DNA of 64,000 bases from Diadema setosum (GCF_964275005.1 NC_092705.1:10429912-10493911), one strand, 5' to 3'. Positions 17,073-30,531 are shown, counted from the stretch's first letter. Notes: generated by a model not told the origin, from the sequence alone. A program made the numbers and translations.

Positions 17073-17550
17073 TCAAAACATACAAAGTTGGTTATTATCA
17101 TAATCTCCAAGAGCAGAGAATGGAAAAGATCAAAATATGTAGAGGGAATATAAACATCTAGCAATTTTTACATAATTGGGGGGGGGGGGGGGACAGATGC
17201 ATGAATAACCAAGAACTTGAGGCACTGAGCATTCTTTATGGGCTAAACCACATCTCGACAGGAAATGAATTTTGTTATCGCTAAAATCTCTCTGGACAAG
17301 TTAGTCTTTCTGCTTGGTTTGTATGCATTTGCTGTGTCAACTTCAGCTTTCGATACTATTCTTTTATGGTGCCCTCCCTGTCACACCTCTTCCTCATAAC
17401 AAAACAAAACATTGTGTAAATCAAATACCCATGTGGCACATCAAGCCAACTTGCAGTATTTGTGAGGAGTCTAAGAAGTTTATACATGCTGCTGCATTTC
17501 ATATTAAACCCATGTTTGTTGTTGTCGTTTGTTGTTGGTTTTTTTTTTTC

Positions 17551-17552
<2 letters not shown>

Positions 17553-17588
<36 letters not shown>
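17553..17588 (+). repeat. 36-base G homopolymer
   Basis: An uninterrupted run of 36 G on the plus strand inside a DDX3 intron; the DDX3 transcript therefore carries C36. Shorter G runs lie at about 17179-17192 and 17922-17932. Confidence 0.85.
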
Positions 17589-17676
17589 CTGGGATGGCCA
17601 TTCTAACACAACTACAACAAAAACTTTTAAGTTTAAAGAGGCAGATGATTGGGAGCCTCGTGAAGGGTCTTACTCA

Positions 17677-17844
<168 letters not shown>

Positions 17845-18327
17845 TTAGAAGACAAAAAAAAAAAAAAAAAGAAAAAAAAAGAAAAAGAAAATCAGGAAGG
17901 AAATGAGGGTGTGTGTGTGGGGGGGGGGGGGGTTTCAGTGAGAAGAGTAGGAGGAAAAATAGATCATGGAAAGAATCCATGTGCATAATGTCAAAGAGAG
18001 TGTTGCCATGACATTTAGGCATGATATCAAACTTACTGGTCACATGCCAAATCTCAGAGCCTGACTCCACACTCTAGCTTGCCCCTACTAATCTCTGTAA
18101 TCTACAAATCAGACTCTCATGTCCTTTAGTGAAGTTCTAACAAGACATGAAGGAACAATTTATAATATGCACCATAAAATAAAAGAGAAGACAAAGATCA
18201 CAATTAAACCTGCAAGACATTTTTCGGTGCATGCATGTGGTATGGAATTGAGAGATGCCTTTCCAAGTGAACCGCTTTTAATACTATTTTTCGCCCCGTC
18301 TACATTTGGTGAGATTAAGACACTTAC

Positions 18328-18417
18328 CTTCCTGGCCTCGTCGTAGATCTGGGATGTCAACTCGCGTGTTGGGGAGAGGATGAGAGCAAGGGGAAACTGC
18401 TTGCGACGATATCCGCT
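18328..18417 (-). CDS. DDX3X: DDX3 exon, motif Ia
   Basis: 90 bp, acceptor TTCCGCAG|AGCGG, donor AAG|GTAAGT. It encodes SGYRRKQFPLALILSPTREL then TSQIYDEARK. PTREL is motif Ia. Both ends are phase 0. Confidence 0.96.
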
Positions 18418-18494
18418 CTGCGGAAAACACAAAGATGAATACATCTTCAGTGTTATGACATACACTAATGGAAATTAGGTGGACTGCATTATAT

Positions 18495-18653
18495 GCAGGG
18501 CTCCACACTAACTTTTATTTTTGTTGGCCCAAAGGCGAACATCAGACCTTTTTTGGTGGCCCGATCAGCCCACCAAATTCTTCATTTCTGAAATTTTGGT
18601 GGCCCGACATGCATTTTTGGTGGCCCCGGGCCACCGTTAGTGTCGAGCCCTGC
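18495..18653. mobile_element. MITE with GCAGGGCTC ends
   Basis: 159 bp; ends GCAGGGCTCCACACTAAC and, inverted, GCAGGGCTCGACACTAAC. The interior is made of GGTGGCCCGA repeats as in 15608-15849. Confidence 0.75.
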
Positions 18654-18814
18654 TATATGTATGCTCTGGTAAGACCCTGGAAGGAAAATGCAAGCAGCAC
18701 AGGAATAATAACCGACACACCTCCACCAATTTCATGATATCAAGCACAAGACACTCATATTTCTATATTTTTTGTATGTTGTGTGTAATGTGATACACGA
18801 GGTTGGTTTTTTAA

Positions 18815-19197
18815 AGAGTGTGTACAGTTCTGGTCGAGGTGAGGATTTAGCTTTGAACGTTTTGCGCGATATTCAGAAACCACTCTATGAGATGTCAAAG
18901 AGCATGCAGTTCTAAGGGGTATCAAAAGTTTATTCGATGAAAATCGGTTTTGAAATGGCTGAGATATCCAAAAACAAGGTGAAACAAAGAGATCCTAATA
19001 AAGTTGTGGCATGTCGCCTTTTATTATTAGCACTTTTTGGGATATCTCAGCCATTTGAAAACCAATTTTCATCAAATAAACGTTGAATCCTTCTTAAAAT
19101 TACATGCTCTTTCATATTTTATAAGAGGCTTTTCATTATCTCACTCAAGAATGTTCAAAACGCGAATCCCCACCTCAACCAGTACTGTAGAGTCCCT
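18815..19197. mobile_element. TTAA-flanked palindromic MITE
   Basis: 383 bp; TTAA on both sides and long inverted arms (GTACAGTTCTGGTCGAGGTG against CTACAGTACTGGTTGAGGTG). The arms run nearly to the centre. TTAA duplication points to a piggyBac- or Kolobok-type source. The interior is shared with ~58795-59180. Confidence 0.75.
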
Positions 19198-19770
19198 TTA
19201 ATGTTTGAACAGTCATTTTGATATATAAATCCAATGTTTAAATATATAATTTTTTTTTTTTTTTTTGCTTATGCTTATTATTTTTATCTTAATTAAGCAG
19301 GATATTATAATTATTTCTCGTTTGATGTGTGACTGTGTATGCAAGAGTTGAACGGCTGCATGAGATGAGTAAATGGGTTTATCTGTATAGGTATGTGAAT
19401 GTGATGTGCATGTGTACGTGTGTGTATGTGTGTTAATGCGTGTGTGCAAACAAGTACGTTGATAACTATGGTTATCATTTTGAAGTAATATATTTTGTAT
19501 AATAATTGGTATGAATTGGTTATTGTTTTGATATGCTGCTGTATATTTTTTATGTTAATGTAACCGGTATTTGTCATTGTTGAAATGTTCATACATTGTA
19601 TACTGTTTGATGTAACTGATATGTTTTTCAATGTGATGCATTATAATTTAGCCTTCGGGCTACTACTTTGCATGTTTGTTTCAATAAACCATTATCAAAT
19701 CAAATCTTTGTTAGGGATACTTTCTCGCTGTTGTAGCTGCATTCGTTGTCCTAGGTGAGTAGCAACTTAC

Positions 19771-19847
19771 CACAGAGTGCTTGTGAGGGCCAGTCTCGAA
19801 GATCTGGGACAGGATTGGGAGAAGGAAAGCAGCAGTCTTTCCAGAAC
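19771..19847 (-). CDS. DDX3X: DDX3 exon, Walker A completion
   Basis: 77 bp, acceptor ATACAG|GTTCT, donor GTG|GTAAGT. It encodes SGKTAAFLLPILSQIFETG then PHKHSV and, with the previous exon, completes motif I AQTGSGKT. SGKTAAFLLPILSQI is identical to human DDX3X. Confidence 0.97.
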
Positions 19848-19903
19848 CTGTATTAATTAAAGTTCAGAGTGGAAAAATTGTGTAATGGTCCACACCGACA
19901 TAC

Positions 19904-20077
19904 AGTCAACCTTGCCCAAGTCGAGCTCGCATAAGTCTAATAATCACCCAAGTTGAAGGTCTTTCCAAGTCCTCTTCCCTTTATATTCTATTGATTTTAA
20001 CCCCTCATAAGTCGAATTTCTCTAAGTCGAAGCTATTTCTTCCGTCCAAATAGATTCAACTTAGGCAAGGTTGACTG
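19904..20077. mobile_element. pogo/Tigger-like MITE
   Basis: 174 bp, ends CAGTCAACCTTGCCCAAGTC and, inverted, CAGTCAACCTTGCCTAAGTT, flanked by TA. End sequence and TA duplication fit the pogo branch of Tc1/mariner. Confidence 0.78.
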
Positions 20078-20887
20078 TAATACAGTCTTCTCAATCATAG
20101 ACCTGGTGTCTCTCTGAATATCAATGTGGTTTCTTGATGTTAAGAGCTGATTTACTGAAGTAAAGAATCAAGACAGTAGAGTGTACAGGTATTGAACTGC
20201 CTTTTAAGCAGCCATTTACAAGAACATTACCAGTACATGTTTCCCACACAATGAGCATCTTCTCTTTACATACTCTGATCAGTGGTAATATTTCCTTTTA
20301 TACAACACCTAAAAAGAATGCAGCTATCTGATTGGTCGACTGCCCATCACGCCATTCATTTAAAAGTACCATTGCACTCTGTAGCTGTCAGCCGTGCAAT
20401 TTTGTTTGAGCAAAAATGGATAGCGCATGGCTGATGTCACCAATTTCCTAAAACATTTCCTAAACATGTAGCTATCTGACACCATTTTCAAAGTGTCTGG
20501 TCAGGTTAGACTAAATATATTTCCCATCGCGTCCGAAGGCAGACTGCCTCTAACTTTTGTTATGGCCCATTATGTGCTGTCATGTTTTGTTGTGCTCAAC
20601 ACATTTAGCTACAGCTCACTAGGTTTCTCATCAACACGGTGAATGCCGTGATATATTTTATTTTTTGACAGTTTAAATATCTGACACAGCATCTACAGCA
20701 ATCACGGCCTGTCACATTTGCCCATCCCTCCCCACCCCCCCCCCCCCAAGGTTGTCTCCCGTCCATCCTGTTCTGCCCATGGCTACCTGAAATGTGATTG
20801 CCATGGCCTCTCTGAACATGGTGTACATGTAGCACAACAGAGGCGACAGTGTGGTAAGTCAAAGACAAAGCTGTATTAGTATGCAAG

Positions 20888-21433
<546 letters not shown>

Positions 21434-21660
21434 AGCTTACGTGCACATAGGTACAAATGACCTCTCTTTTATCTCAATCAGGCAATTCACTTCTAACACA
21501 ACATAATGCATAAGCTTGCGTGACATAACAATTTATGGAATTCATCAATCACGTTCAAACAAAGGATGAACTTGCGTAGACCACGTGATCGGGATGGTCC
21601 GTCAAATTCACACTAAGAAAAGCAGCTCTTTCATTAGTTTGCATTGAATTTACAACAGTA

Positions 21661-21855
21661 CTGTACGAGCTGAAATTTTCGCGGTGGTTTTATTTTTGCG
21701 AATTTCGCGTATCGCCTTTGAACCGCGAAAATAACAACGCGCAAATAGTTACGTTCAGTTAGACCGTCGCAACCGCGAAATTAACAACACGCGCAAATGT
21801 CCTCCAAGTAGCAATTCGTGTAAATATCTGTACGCGAAAATTTCAGCTCGTACAG
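21661..21855. mobile_element. TA-flanked MITE (CTGTACGAGCTGAAATTTTC ends), copy 1
   Basis: 195 bp; perfect ends CTGTACGAGCTGAAATTTTC inverted, flanked by TA. The interior is rich in CGCGAAAA. Closely related to 35006-35213 and more distantly to 55490-55656. Confidence 0.85.
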
Positions 21856-22263
21856 TATTAGCAATCTTCTGCTGTTGATGAAGCCAAATATCACTTCTGC
21901 TGTGAGATGGATGCGCTTACTTGCATAGTCATTACATCACAGATGCTCATCTCATTGAATTTAAAAGATCGACATGCCCCATTGGTACAAATTACCTTTT
22001 TCTGCTCATGCAGAAAGTGTAATGCTGAACTAGCTTTCTAGCAAGCCCCCTCGGAATGGAAGGTCACTTGCACATGAAAGTCGAGCTTGACGTCGCTTTG
22101 TTGAGATTGTCTTGATTGGATGCCACTGTTTGCATTTTGAAGTTTTCTTCACTGGCCTCACAATCAATCACTATGCATCATTCTTTACCCCAGAAGACTA
22201 TGAAAACACAAAACACTTCATTCATTCTACTGCAGAGACAGATGACCAAGAGCTAAAAAGTCA

Positions 22264-22620
<357 letters not shown>

Positions 22621-23193
22621 TCAGAATCCAAACAACAATGAAATCATTCAAATTCATGAAATTCTTCCGTCGAGATGTCTACATTGCAACTGATTGACAA
22701 AATGAAATCATCGAACAGAAAATATACTTTCACCTGTCAAACTAAGGGCCTCTTACATTGTAGTTTCGTTGAAAGTCAACATCCCAAATTATGACACACA
22801 CTCATGTACTCTGACATGCTGCATTTGCAGTATTACAAATGCTATACTGAAACATTATCATTCAGTAGGGCATATCCATTTCAAATTGGGCAAAAGGAAG
22901 GCTAACAGCTTCAGGGGATGCTCCATATCTGAGACAAAAACAGCAACATACACAATTTGTATCACATACTTCCAAATTTTGTACAGAGACATTTCAGCCT
23001 CTTTGGCATGCCTTGAGTATTTTACAACACAGAATTTAAAGTTAAAGGGCTTGAGTGAGTTCTGGAACAGCATACTCTGAATCAAAGCAACTGTTTCTAA
23101 TTGCAGCTATGTAATAGATTTCTGCCACCGGAACGGTGTTCGCTGATACCAATGCATTTGCACAGGGTACTGCTCAGATGAAAAGCTACTCAC

Positions 23194-23467
23194 TTCTCCA
23201 AACGAGTATTTCTTGGAAGGGGCTTGGTCCAGTCCTCCTCCTGCTCTACACGAGGCACGTCTCGGCCGCGGAAATCCTCCGCCCGCCCCCAGTTCTGCTC
23301 TCCGCGATTGCTCCAGAAGCTGTCTCCGCCACCGCCGCCGCCACCGCCACGTCCCCAGTCGAGGCGGCTGTTGTTGTAGGCCCCTCGAGCACCGTAGCCA
23401 CCAGGACCACCTGGGGGGCCCCCCTGTGGGCTGTTGTAGCCACCAACACGGCCGCCACCACCACCTT
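23194..23467 (-). CDS. DDX3X: DDX3 Gly-rich exon ending in the EEDWTKPLP motif
   Basis: About 274 bp; donor GAGAA|GTGAGT. The acceptor is a tandem GAGAAG, so the exon starts at either 23467 or 23464, adding or omitting one Glu; an in-frame stop just upstream rules out a longer exon. It encodes a second Gly-rich stretch, then DSFWSNRGEQNWGRAEDFRG and EEDWTKPLPRNTRLEN. The last part aligns with human DEDDWSKPLPPSERLEQ and leads into the helicase core. Confidence 0.93.
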
Positions 23468-24055
23468 CTCCATCATCAAATGTTCAGTGCAAAGACTTTA
23501 ATATCTTGCATAGATAATTGGTTCTGTAGTATCATCTTTATGGATTCGCTTAGAATTTTGCATTATGTACTCTACAATGGTGTGTCAAATATCAGCTTGA
23601 ATCCATAAGCATACATTCAACTATGTACAAGTCAATCTTCCAAGAACTGAGGAAATCATATCAACTCAAGTGATATCTGACTCCTGTGCATACAGAGGAA
23701 TAGCACATGTCAGGATATGAATGCAAATTGGGACTTTAAATTTTCATTAACCTAACCAATTATTTAGCATATGCGCAGCCAACTAACATGGAATTGACTG
23801 TATTTACCAAATAAAACAACAGAAGCTACTGCACATTAATGCATTTAGATCTTAATTACTAATGGTTTTCCCTGGTAATTATTTTTCTTTTTTAAAATCT
23901 CCAAAGTAATATCAAATTTAACACTGTCATAAAACTACTACTTTCAATGCTACTTTTATTCTTTTTAATTATTATTATTTTTCTATACTTGAAACCAGGT
24001 GTAGGGAAATTAGAAATGATCCTTGAAAAAAAAAAGGCATTTTTAGAAGACTTAC

Positions 24056-24349
24056 CTTGGTAGTTGTTTCTGTTCTGGTATGATCCTCCTTGGCGATCAT
24101 TGTATCTACCACCACCACCGCCGCCGCCGCTGCGATTGTTGTAGCTGTTGGACTGGTTGCGGTCATATCCACCCCCTCGGTTGTCTCTGTTGTAGCCGCC
24201 GCCCCTGTTGTAGCCGCCGCGTCCCTGGTTATTGTAGCCAGCACGGCCGTAGCCGCCACCTGGTCCACTGTCGTAGCCACCACTGTAGCCCTGGGCCTGT
24301 GGGGGTGGGGCACTGAAGGGTGGGGGAGGCGTGGCATAGTTCATCGGAG
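24056..24349 (-). CDS. DDX3X: DDX3 Gly/Tyr/Asn-rich low-complexity exon
   Basis: 294 bp, acceptor CCCCTGCAG|CTCCG, donor CAAG|GTAAGT. It encodes PMNYATPPPPFSAPPPQAQ followed by repeated GGY, GRGGYN and RGGGY units and a run of seven glycines, ending NRNNYQ. This is an intrinsically disordered RGG/YG-type segment of the kind that drives RNA binding and condensate formation in this family. It is longer than the corresponding vertebrate region and explains most of the extra length of the protein. Confidence 0.93.
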
Positions 24350-27300
24350 CTGCAGGGGAGCAAAGATAGGAGAAAAAACATGAAACATGGGAAAAGGAAA
24401 CAAAATATACATATGTGTGATGCTGGAAGCAAGTCTACGTTATTCACAAATGATTTCTTCTTTTTTTTTTTTTTTGGTCAATAGTATGGCAATCACTTTT
24501 CTACATAAAACTGCCTTATAAACAGAAAAGCAACATATACCACTTCTGTGACATCAATCAGTTATCAGTACATTTAACATGTTTTTCCTTCTTCACAAAC
24601 ACTGTATCTCTCTTCTACTTTGACCTTTTGCAATTAAATGGCTTGGAACACAAAATGGACACAGTTTGTATTGAGGAATTGAGTGAATGTTGCTCATATC
24701 TTTAATCTTTCTTCTTTTGGTGGTACAGGGAAATGTATAGTTCTGAATCATGTGGGTAATACATGCTTACAAATCAACAATGGATGCCTCGCATAGTTGT
24801 AAAAACGTCAGACACTTCTTTAGCCAAACAATTTATATGAGGGCCAAATATTTCCTAACATTACAAGCAGCAGATGCGTACCACATCATACAAATCACAG
24901 ACAGGTATCACGCCACAACTGATTATACAAAATTTGAAATTGCGAGGAAGAATTTCTGTAGATAGGATTTGTCGCACTTAAATATTTTTCTATTGTTATT
25001 TAAAGCTTCAAAGCATTTGAGAACACAGGTGTTTCAAATACAACTGAACATTGTTTGGACATGTAGCCTTCAGGGATAAATACAAACAGTACATTGTACA
25101 CAACACATGTGTACAAAGCCTACAGTAGAATCTTATCACTGAACATTTCATGAGTATGATTACTAACTTTTTTTTTTCCCCAACTGAAATAAACTGATCT
25201 AGACTTGATTGTATGTTTTCCTAAAAACTGTATGTGTTTCTCAGGACAATGGGAATTATCCATCTGTTATAGTTTGACAATAGTATGGCCAATGCTGCAA
25301 ATATGAATGCCCGATGAAATGTTCTGATGGCAACAGTCCAACTGTTAAAGAAATGGAGATGACACTGCATGGAATTCCCCTTGATTATCCCATAAAACAA
25401 GATTTGCAAATACAGCTGGGCAGCACTAGAATGAGAATGGTGTCAAGTCTTTAAACTTTGCCCCCACACGTTCTGCACCGCCCCCATTCATACCATGAAA
25501 CAAATAAGGACAGTATGTGCAATAAAGGAATTGTAACAACATCCAGCGATAAATATGCATTATGAAAGACAATGAATATATGATTGGAAAATACACACAC
25601 ACACATTTGTACATACAGGTTTCTCGTTCATTCAGTCAAAGGTAATATGCCAAATGAGACTAACACACATTGTCCAGTGTACATGCCTGTTATAGTTCTC
25701 ACAGAAGGGGCAAATAACCTGTTATTTTCACCTCCAGGTTTTGGTGTTTTCATTTGTGTACTGTAAAAAAGCTTGTCCACTCTATGATGGAATGCAAACT
25801 TCAACACTGGGTGTCACAAATCCACTTGCCTCCTCGCTATTAAAGGGTAACTAAAACCGAAGTAAATGGGCACTTGCCTATTTGAAGTATGGTGCCACTG
25901 CCTACTATAGTCGATGTGGGCAAGACAACGAAATATTAATTTATTAATCTATTTATCTTTTCTTTCTTTTTTTTTTGCAATGATGTGAAGCGTTATAATG
26001 GTGATCTCTTTTTAATGTCTGCATTTTATGCCTGTCACATATCATATCAAAGATTCTATTCTGGCTGAAGAAAAACGGAAGTACATCTGCTGTCTTGCTG
26101 CTTTGGAGTCCCTCAGTGATCTTTTTATGTAAAATTTCCCTCATCTACTACTATTCTTACAAAATACTGTGGAGTCTCCTTAATGACCCAATTTTTGCAT
26201 TACATGTGTACCTTGAAAGAGTGCCATGTTCTAGAGCAGGTGATAGTTTACAGAAGCTTCAAAAAACTAGCCTACAAAAATTCATGAACAACAATTAGAC
26301 ATGACATTGCATGGTGCAAACATCACAACAATCAATGAATGGCCACAAAGCAAGATCAGCATGATCTAATAATCTCTTCTTTTTTTTCTTTTTTTTTAAC
26401 TGGAGGCAAAAGGAAGATGCTTCATGCACGGCAACTGAATACAAAACAAAGAGGGAAAAAACGGGGAAAATTTTGATAAAACAGATAACACAGGCTTGGT
26501 ATATATTCCAACTGCCTGAAGAAATTCTTTTTGAGGTACAGTAGATGTCACTTTTTTTTTTTTTTTCCTGATAACACACAAGTATCACATGCAAGCACAC
26601 TGAGATGAAATAAAGGGCAAAGATTATCTACGGGGCAATAGTTTGCAAAAAAAAAAAAAAAAAAAAAATTGGCAACCATTACCATGGCAGGTGGCGCCCC
26701 CATCCATGCACAATCACCTATCTACCACAGCATGCATGAACATTAATGATGTCATCAAACAGTTGCCTGTTCATTACAGGAGAGTACCCCCATGTACAGT
26801 GTAGCACAAATTCTATGATGTTCCAGGAGGTAAATTTAGAGCTCTAAATTTAACATTTCCAGTAAGGTTAAAAAAGAAGGGCTATTTCACAGCCATGCCT
26901 GGTCCTGGCAAACTTTGCAATATCAGCCACAAAATAAGAGCTTTCTAAAAGCAACAAGTGGGCTGCCAGTTGGTCATTTCCCTCATAGACCCCAGTGAGA
27001 TTGTGACGTCAGCTGCGTATAATAACCATGCTAGACAGGAGTTGTGCATATATGTGACTGTCTACATGTGAAATACAGCTGGAAGGCCTGCATGTGCCAA
27101 GCAAAAAGGATGGTGTACTGCTAGCATTTTTGTTACCAAAGAGAGCACCTCAATCTCTCTGGCACATTTTCATTTGTTTTGTTTTTTGTTCTTCATGATA
27201 CGAGATCCCAAAAGAGTACCACAGATATGTAGCACATAACCTACTTGTAGGTTGTTACGCTTTTAAAATTTTCATGTTTATCTTCAAAGCCAACCAAACT

Positions 27301-27469
27301 CATTTCTGTTAACAAGAGTCACATAAACACGTCAGAGGTGTGTACATTGTACATTACCCTGACTCATATCATATCAAATGACTTAAAGATGATGCTATGA
27401 CCAGCCTCTTTTATCAAGGGTGTGAGTGTACTTCAAATGTGAAACTTATGAATAAAAACGTTTGAAGTA

Positions 27470-27879
27470 CAGTTTGACCTCGATCATCCGGCCTCCCTTT
27501 ATCCGGAAATCTCTATTATCCGGACGCGTTCACACAGTAAAGGACCTTTTTTTTTTCATCCAAAAATTGAGAAAAAACTGACTTTCATGGATCTATTTCA
27601 CTAATTTCATAAGATGTGCATAATAGGTTTCTCAGTATCTAATGAGATAAAATATGTATGATTTTCACATAAACATACACTTTATTTTTGTGAAGAAGGG
27701 ACTACAATTTTGCGCAGGCTAGCATAGATTACACCACCCTTGCGGGGTACAATACCTGCCTAGCTGCTAGTGCACTGGGACGGCAGCTTGGACGGCAGCT
27801 ATGTTGTCCCATATCCGGCCAATTCACTTATCCGGATGAGTGCTGGTCCCGACATGGCTGGATAATCGAGGTCGAATTG
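27470..27879. mobile_element. pogo/Tigger-like MITE (TTATCCGG motifs)
   Basis: 410 bp, ends CAGTTTGACCTCGATCATCC and, inverted, CAATTCGACCTCGATTATCC, flanked by TA. Further TTATCCGG motifs lie inside both ends. Matches the pogo/Tigger end style. Confidence 0.82.
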
Positions 27880-27925
27880 TACATCAAACTGTGAACATTT
27901 CAATTTACAATGTATTTGACCTGGC

Positions 27926-27938
27926 CCCCCCCCCCCCC

Positions 27939-27958
<20 letters not shown>
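27926..27958. repeat. C-run followed by A-run
   Basis: A run of C followed by a run of A, continuing into GA- and A-rich sequence to about 28070. Confidence 0.85.
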
Positions 27959-27969
<11 letters not shown>

Positions 27970-28626
27970 AAAAATATAATAATAAAAAAAAAAAATCTGA
28001 AATCAGATTAAACTCTGAACTCTCATCACATCGGTGTTTTACACACAAGCCAGAAAAAAAAAAAAAAAAAATCTGAGAGGATTTTTAAAAAGTAGAGATT
28101 GTCAAAGCAAAACCAAGGCGGGCAGGTGACAACCACTAACAATTTTTGAATGTTGATGTTTCTGATCAGTGTGTGGCACGGTACAATGTGCATACAAAAT
28201 GTTTTGGCATTGGTCTAGATCTTCCAGACCCACTTATAGAAATGAATGTAATTTCTGCCAGAAGTGCTTAACTCGTTACGCATTGTCAAGTGTAATACAT
28301 TTTTCACAGTTTTTCTTCCCTAGCTCTTTTGCTCATACATATATTTGTCACCAGAAGGTATAGGTAAGTAGAATAAACTCAAATACAGTCGCTATTCACA
28401 TAGTTGTAGACTTGATTAAATCTCTCTATTTATTGCCTATGTGTTGGCTCAGTCTCTTATGGGTGAGACGGATGTGAACTCTTCAATGCAATGTCATTGT
28501 TGACACAAACTTGTCACAAACTTGCAACACTACCTGCCACTAGCCAGCTACATGTAGTCCATGCTTGGAGCCTACAAGTGCACTGGCTCATACAGTAAGC
28601 AGTTCATTTGCAAACAATACACTGTA

Positions 28627-28954
28627 TGGGCCGAATTCACGAAGGTGGTACAAATGAAACCATGGTCTAAACCATGGACAAAAACCATAAAGCACCAAGT
28701 GTCAAACGGAATATTTCGTTACGAAATTGGTCATTTCGTCGACAAAATGACTGTTTCGTTAACAAAATTATAATTTCGTAGACGAAATGTTCATTTAGTA
28801 ACAAAATGATGTCATTTCTTTACAAGATAATCATTTCATCGACGAAATGACGGATTTCATAGCGAAATATCCCATGTGACACTTGGCATTCCATGGTTTT
28901 TGTCCATGGTTTAAACCATGGTTTCATTTGTACCACCTTCGTGAATTCGGGCCT
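28627..28954. mobile_element. Harbinger-like MITE with internal ATTTCGT array
   Basis: About 328 bp. Inverted ends GGGCCGAATTCACGAAGGTG and GGCCCGAATTCACGAAGGTG extend over roughly 45 bp including ACCATGG blocks. The core is a series of ATTTCGT(n)ACGAAAT-like palindromic units. TAT lies on both sides, fitting a 3-bp duplication. PIF/Harbinger assignment is from end sequence and is tentative. Confidence 0.72.
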
Positions 28955-29066
28955 ATGTGTGCAGATAAGGAAAGTGAAGAAAGGACTATTAAAATGCGTA
29001 GACCACAAAATGTCTTTTTCACAAGTAATTCAATCATTATGATTTATTAAGCACAAAAAACATTCA

Positions 29067-29262
29067 CTGTAAAACATGATATTTTTGCGGCATGAAATTT
29101 TCGCAAATGGGAGCCGACAGCCTTATTCGCAGCATGAAATTTTCGCGAGTTGCATCTAACATTCAATACATATAGTGTAGACAAGATCTTTAGCGTGCAT
29201 TTTAATTTTGCAAAACTCACAAAATTTAAAGGAATGTGAACATTCCTTGTTTTACAGGATAT
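29067..29262. repeat. Dispersed repeat (GCATGAAATTTTCGC family)
   Basis: Carries GCATGAAATTTTCGC twice and CATATAGTGTAGACAAG; ends CTGTAAAACA and, inverted, CTGTAAAACA. Best preserved copy of the family seen also at 16525. Confidence 0.65.
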
Positions 29263-29625
29263 GAAATTGTCCAAAAGCCTTTTGATATAAAGATCTTAGT
29301 AGCTACTGGTAACAGAACATTTTTCTGTATTTTTTTTTTTTTTTTTTGGGGGGGGGGGCAGGGGGAAAGGAAAAGCAGTCTGGTATACTTGTAGAAGCTG
29401 TATATACGATGGATTAGTCTAACTGTGAGTATATGCACCACTGTAACAGCACTCTTTAATTTTGACTGCTGGAGCGCTTAAAAAGCTTTTATCTACAGTA
29501 CGTAACTGACGTCACCATAGAGGTGTTTGCAAACAATGGCACTGCTTCAGAAAGTGGAAACTAACTAGATTAGGGTAAGAAGTGGCGAGTAGTGCTGCAT
29601 GAAAAAGGCGTCAAAAACTTTACCT

Positions 29626-29744
29626 GGGCCCTGTTTTATGAAGAGTTAAAATTGATTATAAAGTTGATTTCAACTATAAGTCTATGGCAGCCTGTGTGGA
29701 AAGGGAATTTATTATCGACTTTATCTTTTGATAAAACGGGGCCC
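29626..29744. mobile_element. Short MITE with GGGCCCTGTTTTAT ends
   Basis: 119 bp; ends GGGCCCTGTTTTATGAAGAG and, inverted, GGGCCCCGTTTTATCAAAAG. Confidence 0.7.
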
Positions 29745-30465
29745 TGTACTATCAAAATGCTTTGCGAATTATATACTGGTACAATGTAGATAGTGTCTGT
29801 AAGATCCAAATGTCTTTTGGGGTAATCTCTCCTTCAATGCAAAATTGATTCTTCTTCTGTCTTTTTGGGGGGAGACATCATTTTCTTTTTTTTTTCTTTT
29901 TTTTTTCTGTAGGCCTAGTGTACATATGTTACAGCCAAGCCATCCCCCCCCCCCCCAGAAAAAATGACATAATATCAAATTAAACGAATCAAAAGTATGA
30001 TACATGCAAGGTAATGGTACCATGCAACTCTTGATGACATGCGATAAATAATGCTGTCCTTTGGACTGAACACCACACAGCACAAGCTCTCATTCAATGA
30101 AAACATCAACATGTCAGTGAGGTATAACATTCAAAATGTTGAATGAGGTAAATATGTAAATTTTACGATATCAGGTTTTTTTTTCAAAGGTATACATACA
30201 AGGTTAGTTGTCCACTGCTGTCTTACGTCACAATCTGAACTCTTTGACATTACAATAAAACATAGACTACTTAACTACCCTCAAATACTCTCCACAACAA
30301 ACATTATGCATATCTTGATACAACCTCAGGGTCAACATGTTTTCTAATCCTATCATTTAAAACTGGACAATTTGGGATTTCTTTCCACTCCACACATGAA
30401 CAAAATAAAATGGAAACGAAGACGCCATATCATAATATTGTACAGGTTATATTGTAGTGACTCGC

Positions 30466-30531
30466 CTCGAGTGAATTGGGCGCCACCAAAACCTGGTTGA
30501 GCGTTGGGGGGAATGAAGTTCTGGTACCCAC
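30466..30531 (-). CDS. DDX3X: DDX3 probable 66-bp cassette exon with GC donor
   Basis: Lies alone in the ~11-kb intron between 35441 and 24349. Acceptor ACATATACAG|GTGGG is preceded by a pyrimidine-rich tract; the end is CGAG|GCGAGT, a GC-type donor with otherwise consensus bases. It encodes GGYQNFIPPNAQPGFGGAQF then TR, whose Gly/Gln/Pro/Phe composition matches the disordered N-terminal region of DDX3. Both ends are phase 1 and the length is 22 codons, so inclusion or skipping keeps the frame. No transcript evidence is available, hence the moderate confidence. Confidence 0.72.

Larger units (their letters stand above)
24350..30465. other. DDX3 intron, left part
   Basis: No coding exon found in 6.1 kb. 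It holds MITEs at 27470, 28627, 29067 and 29626, A and C homopolymers (26646-26668, 27926-27958), and AT-rich unique sequence. Confidence 0.6.
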
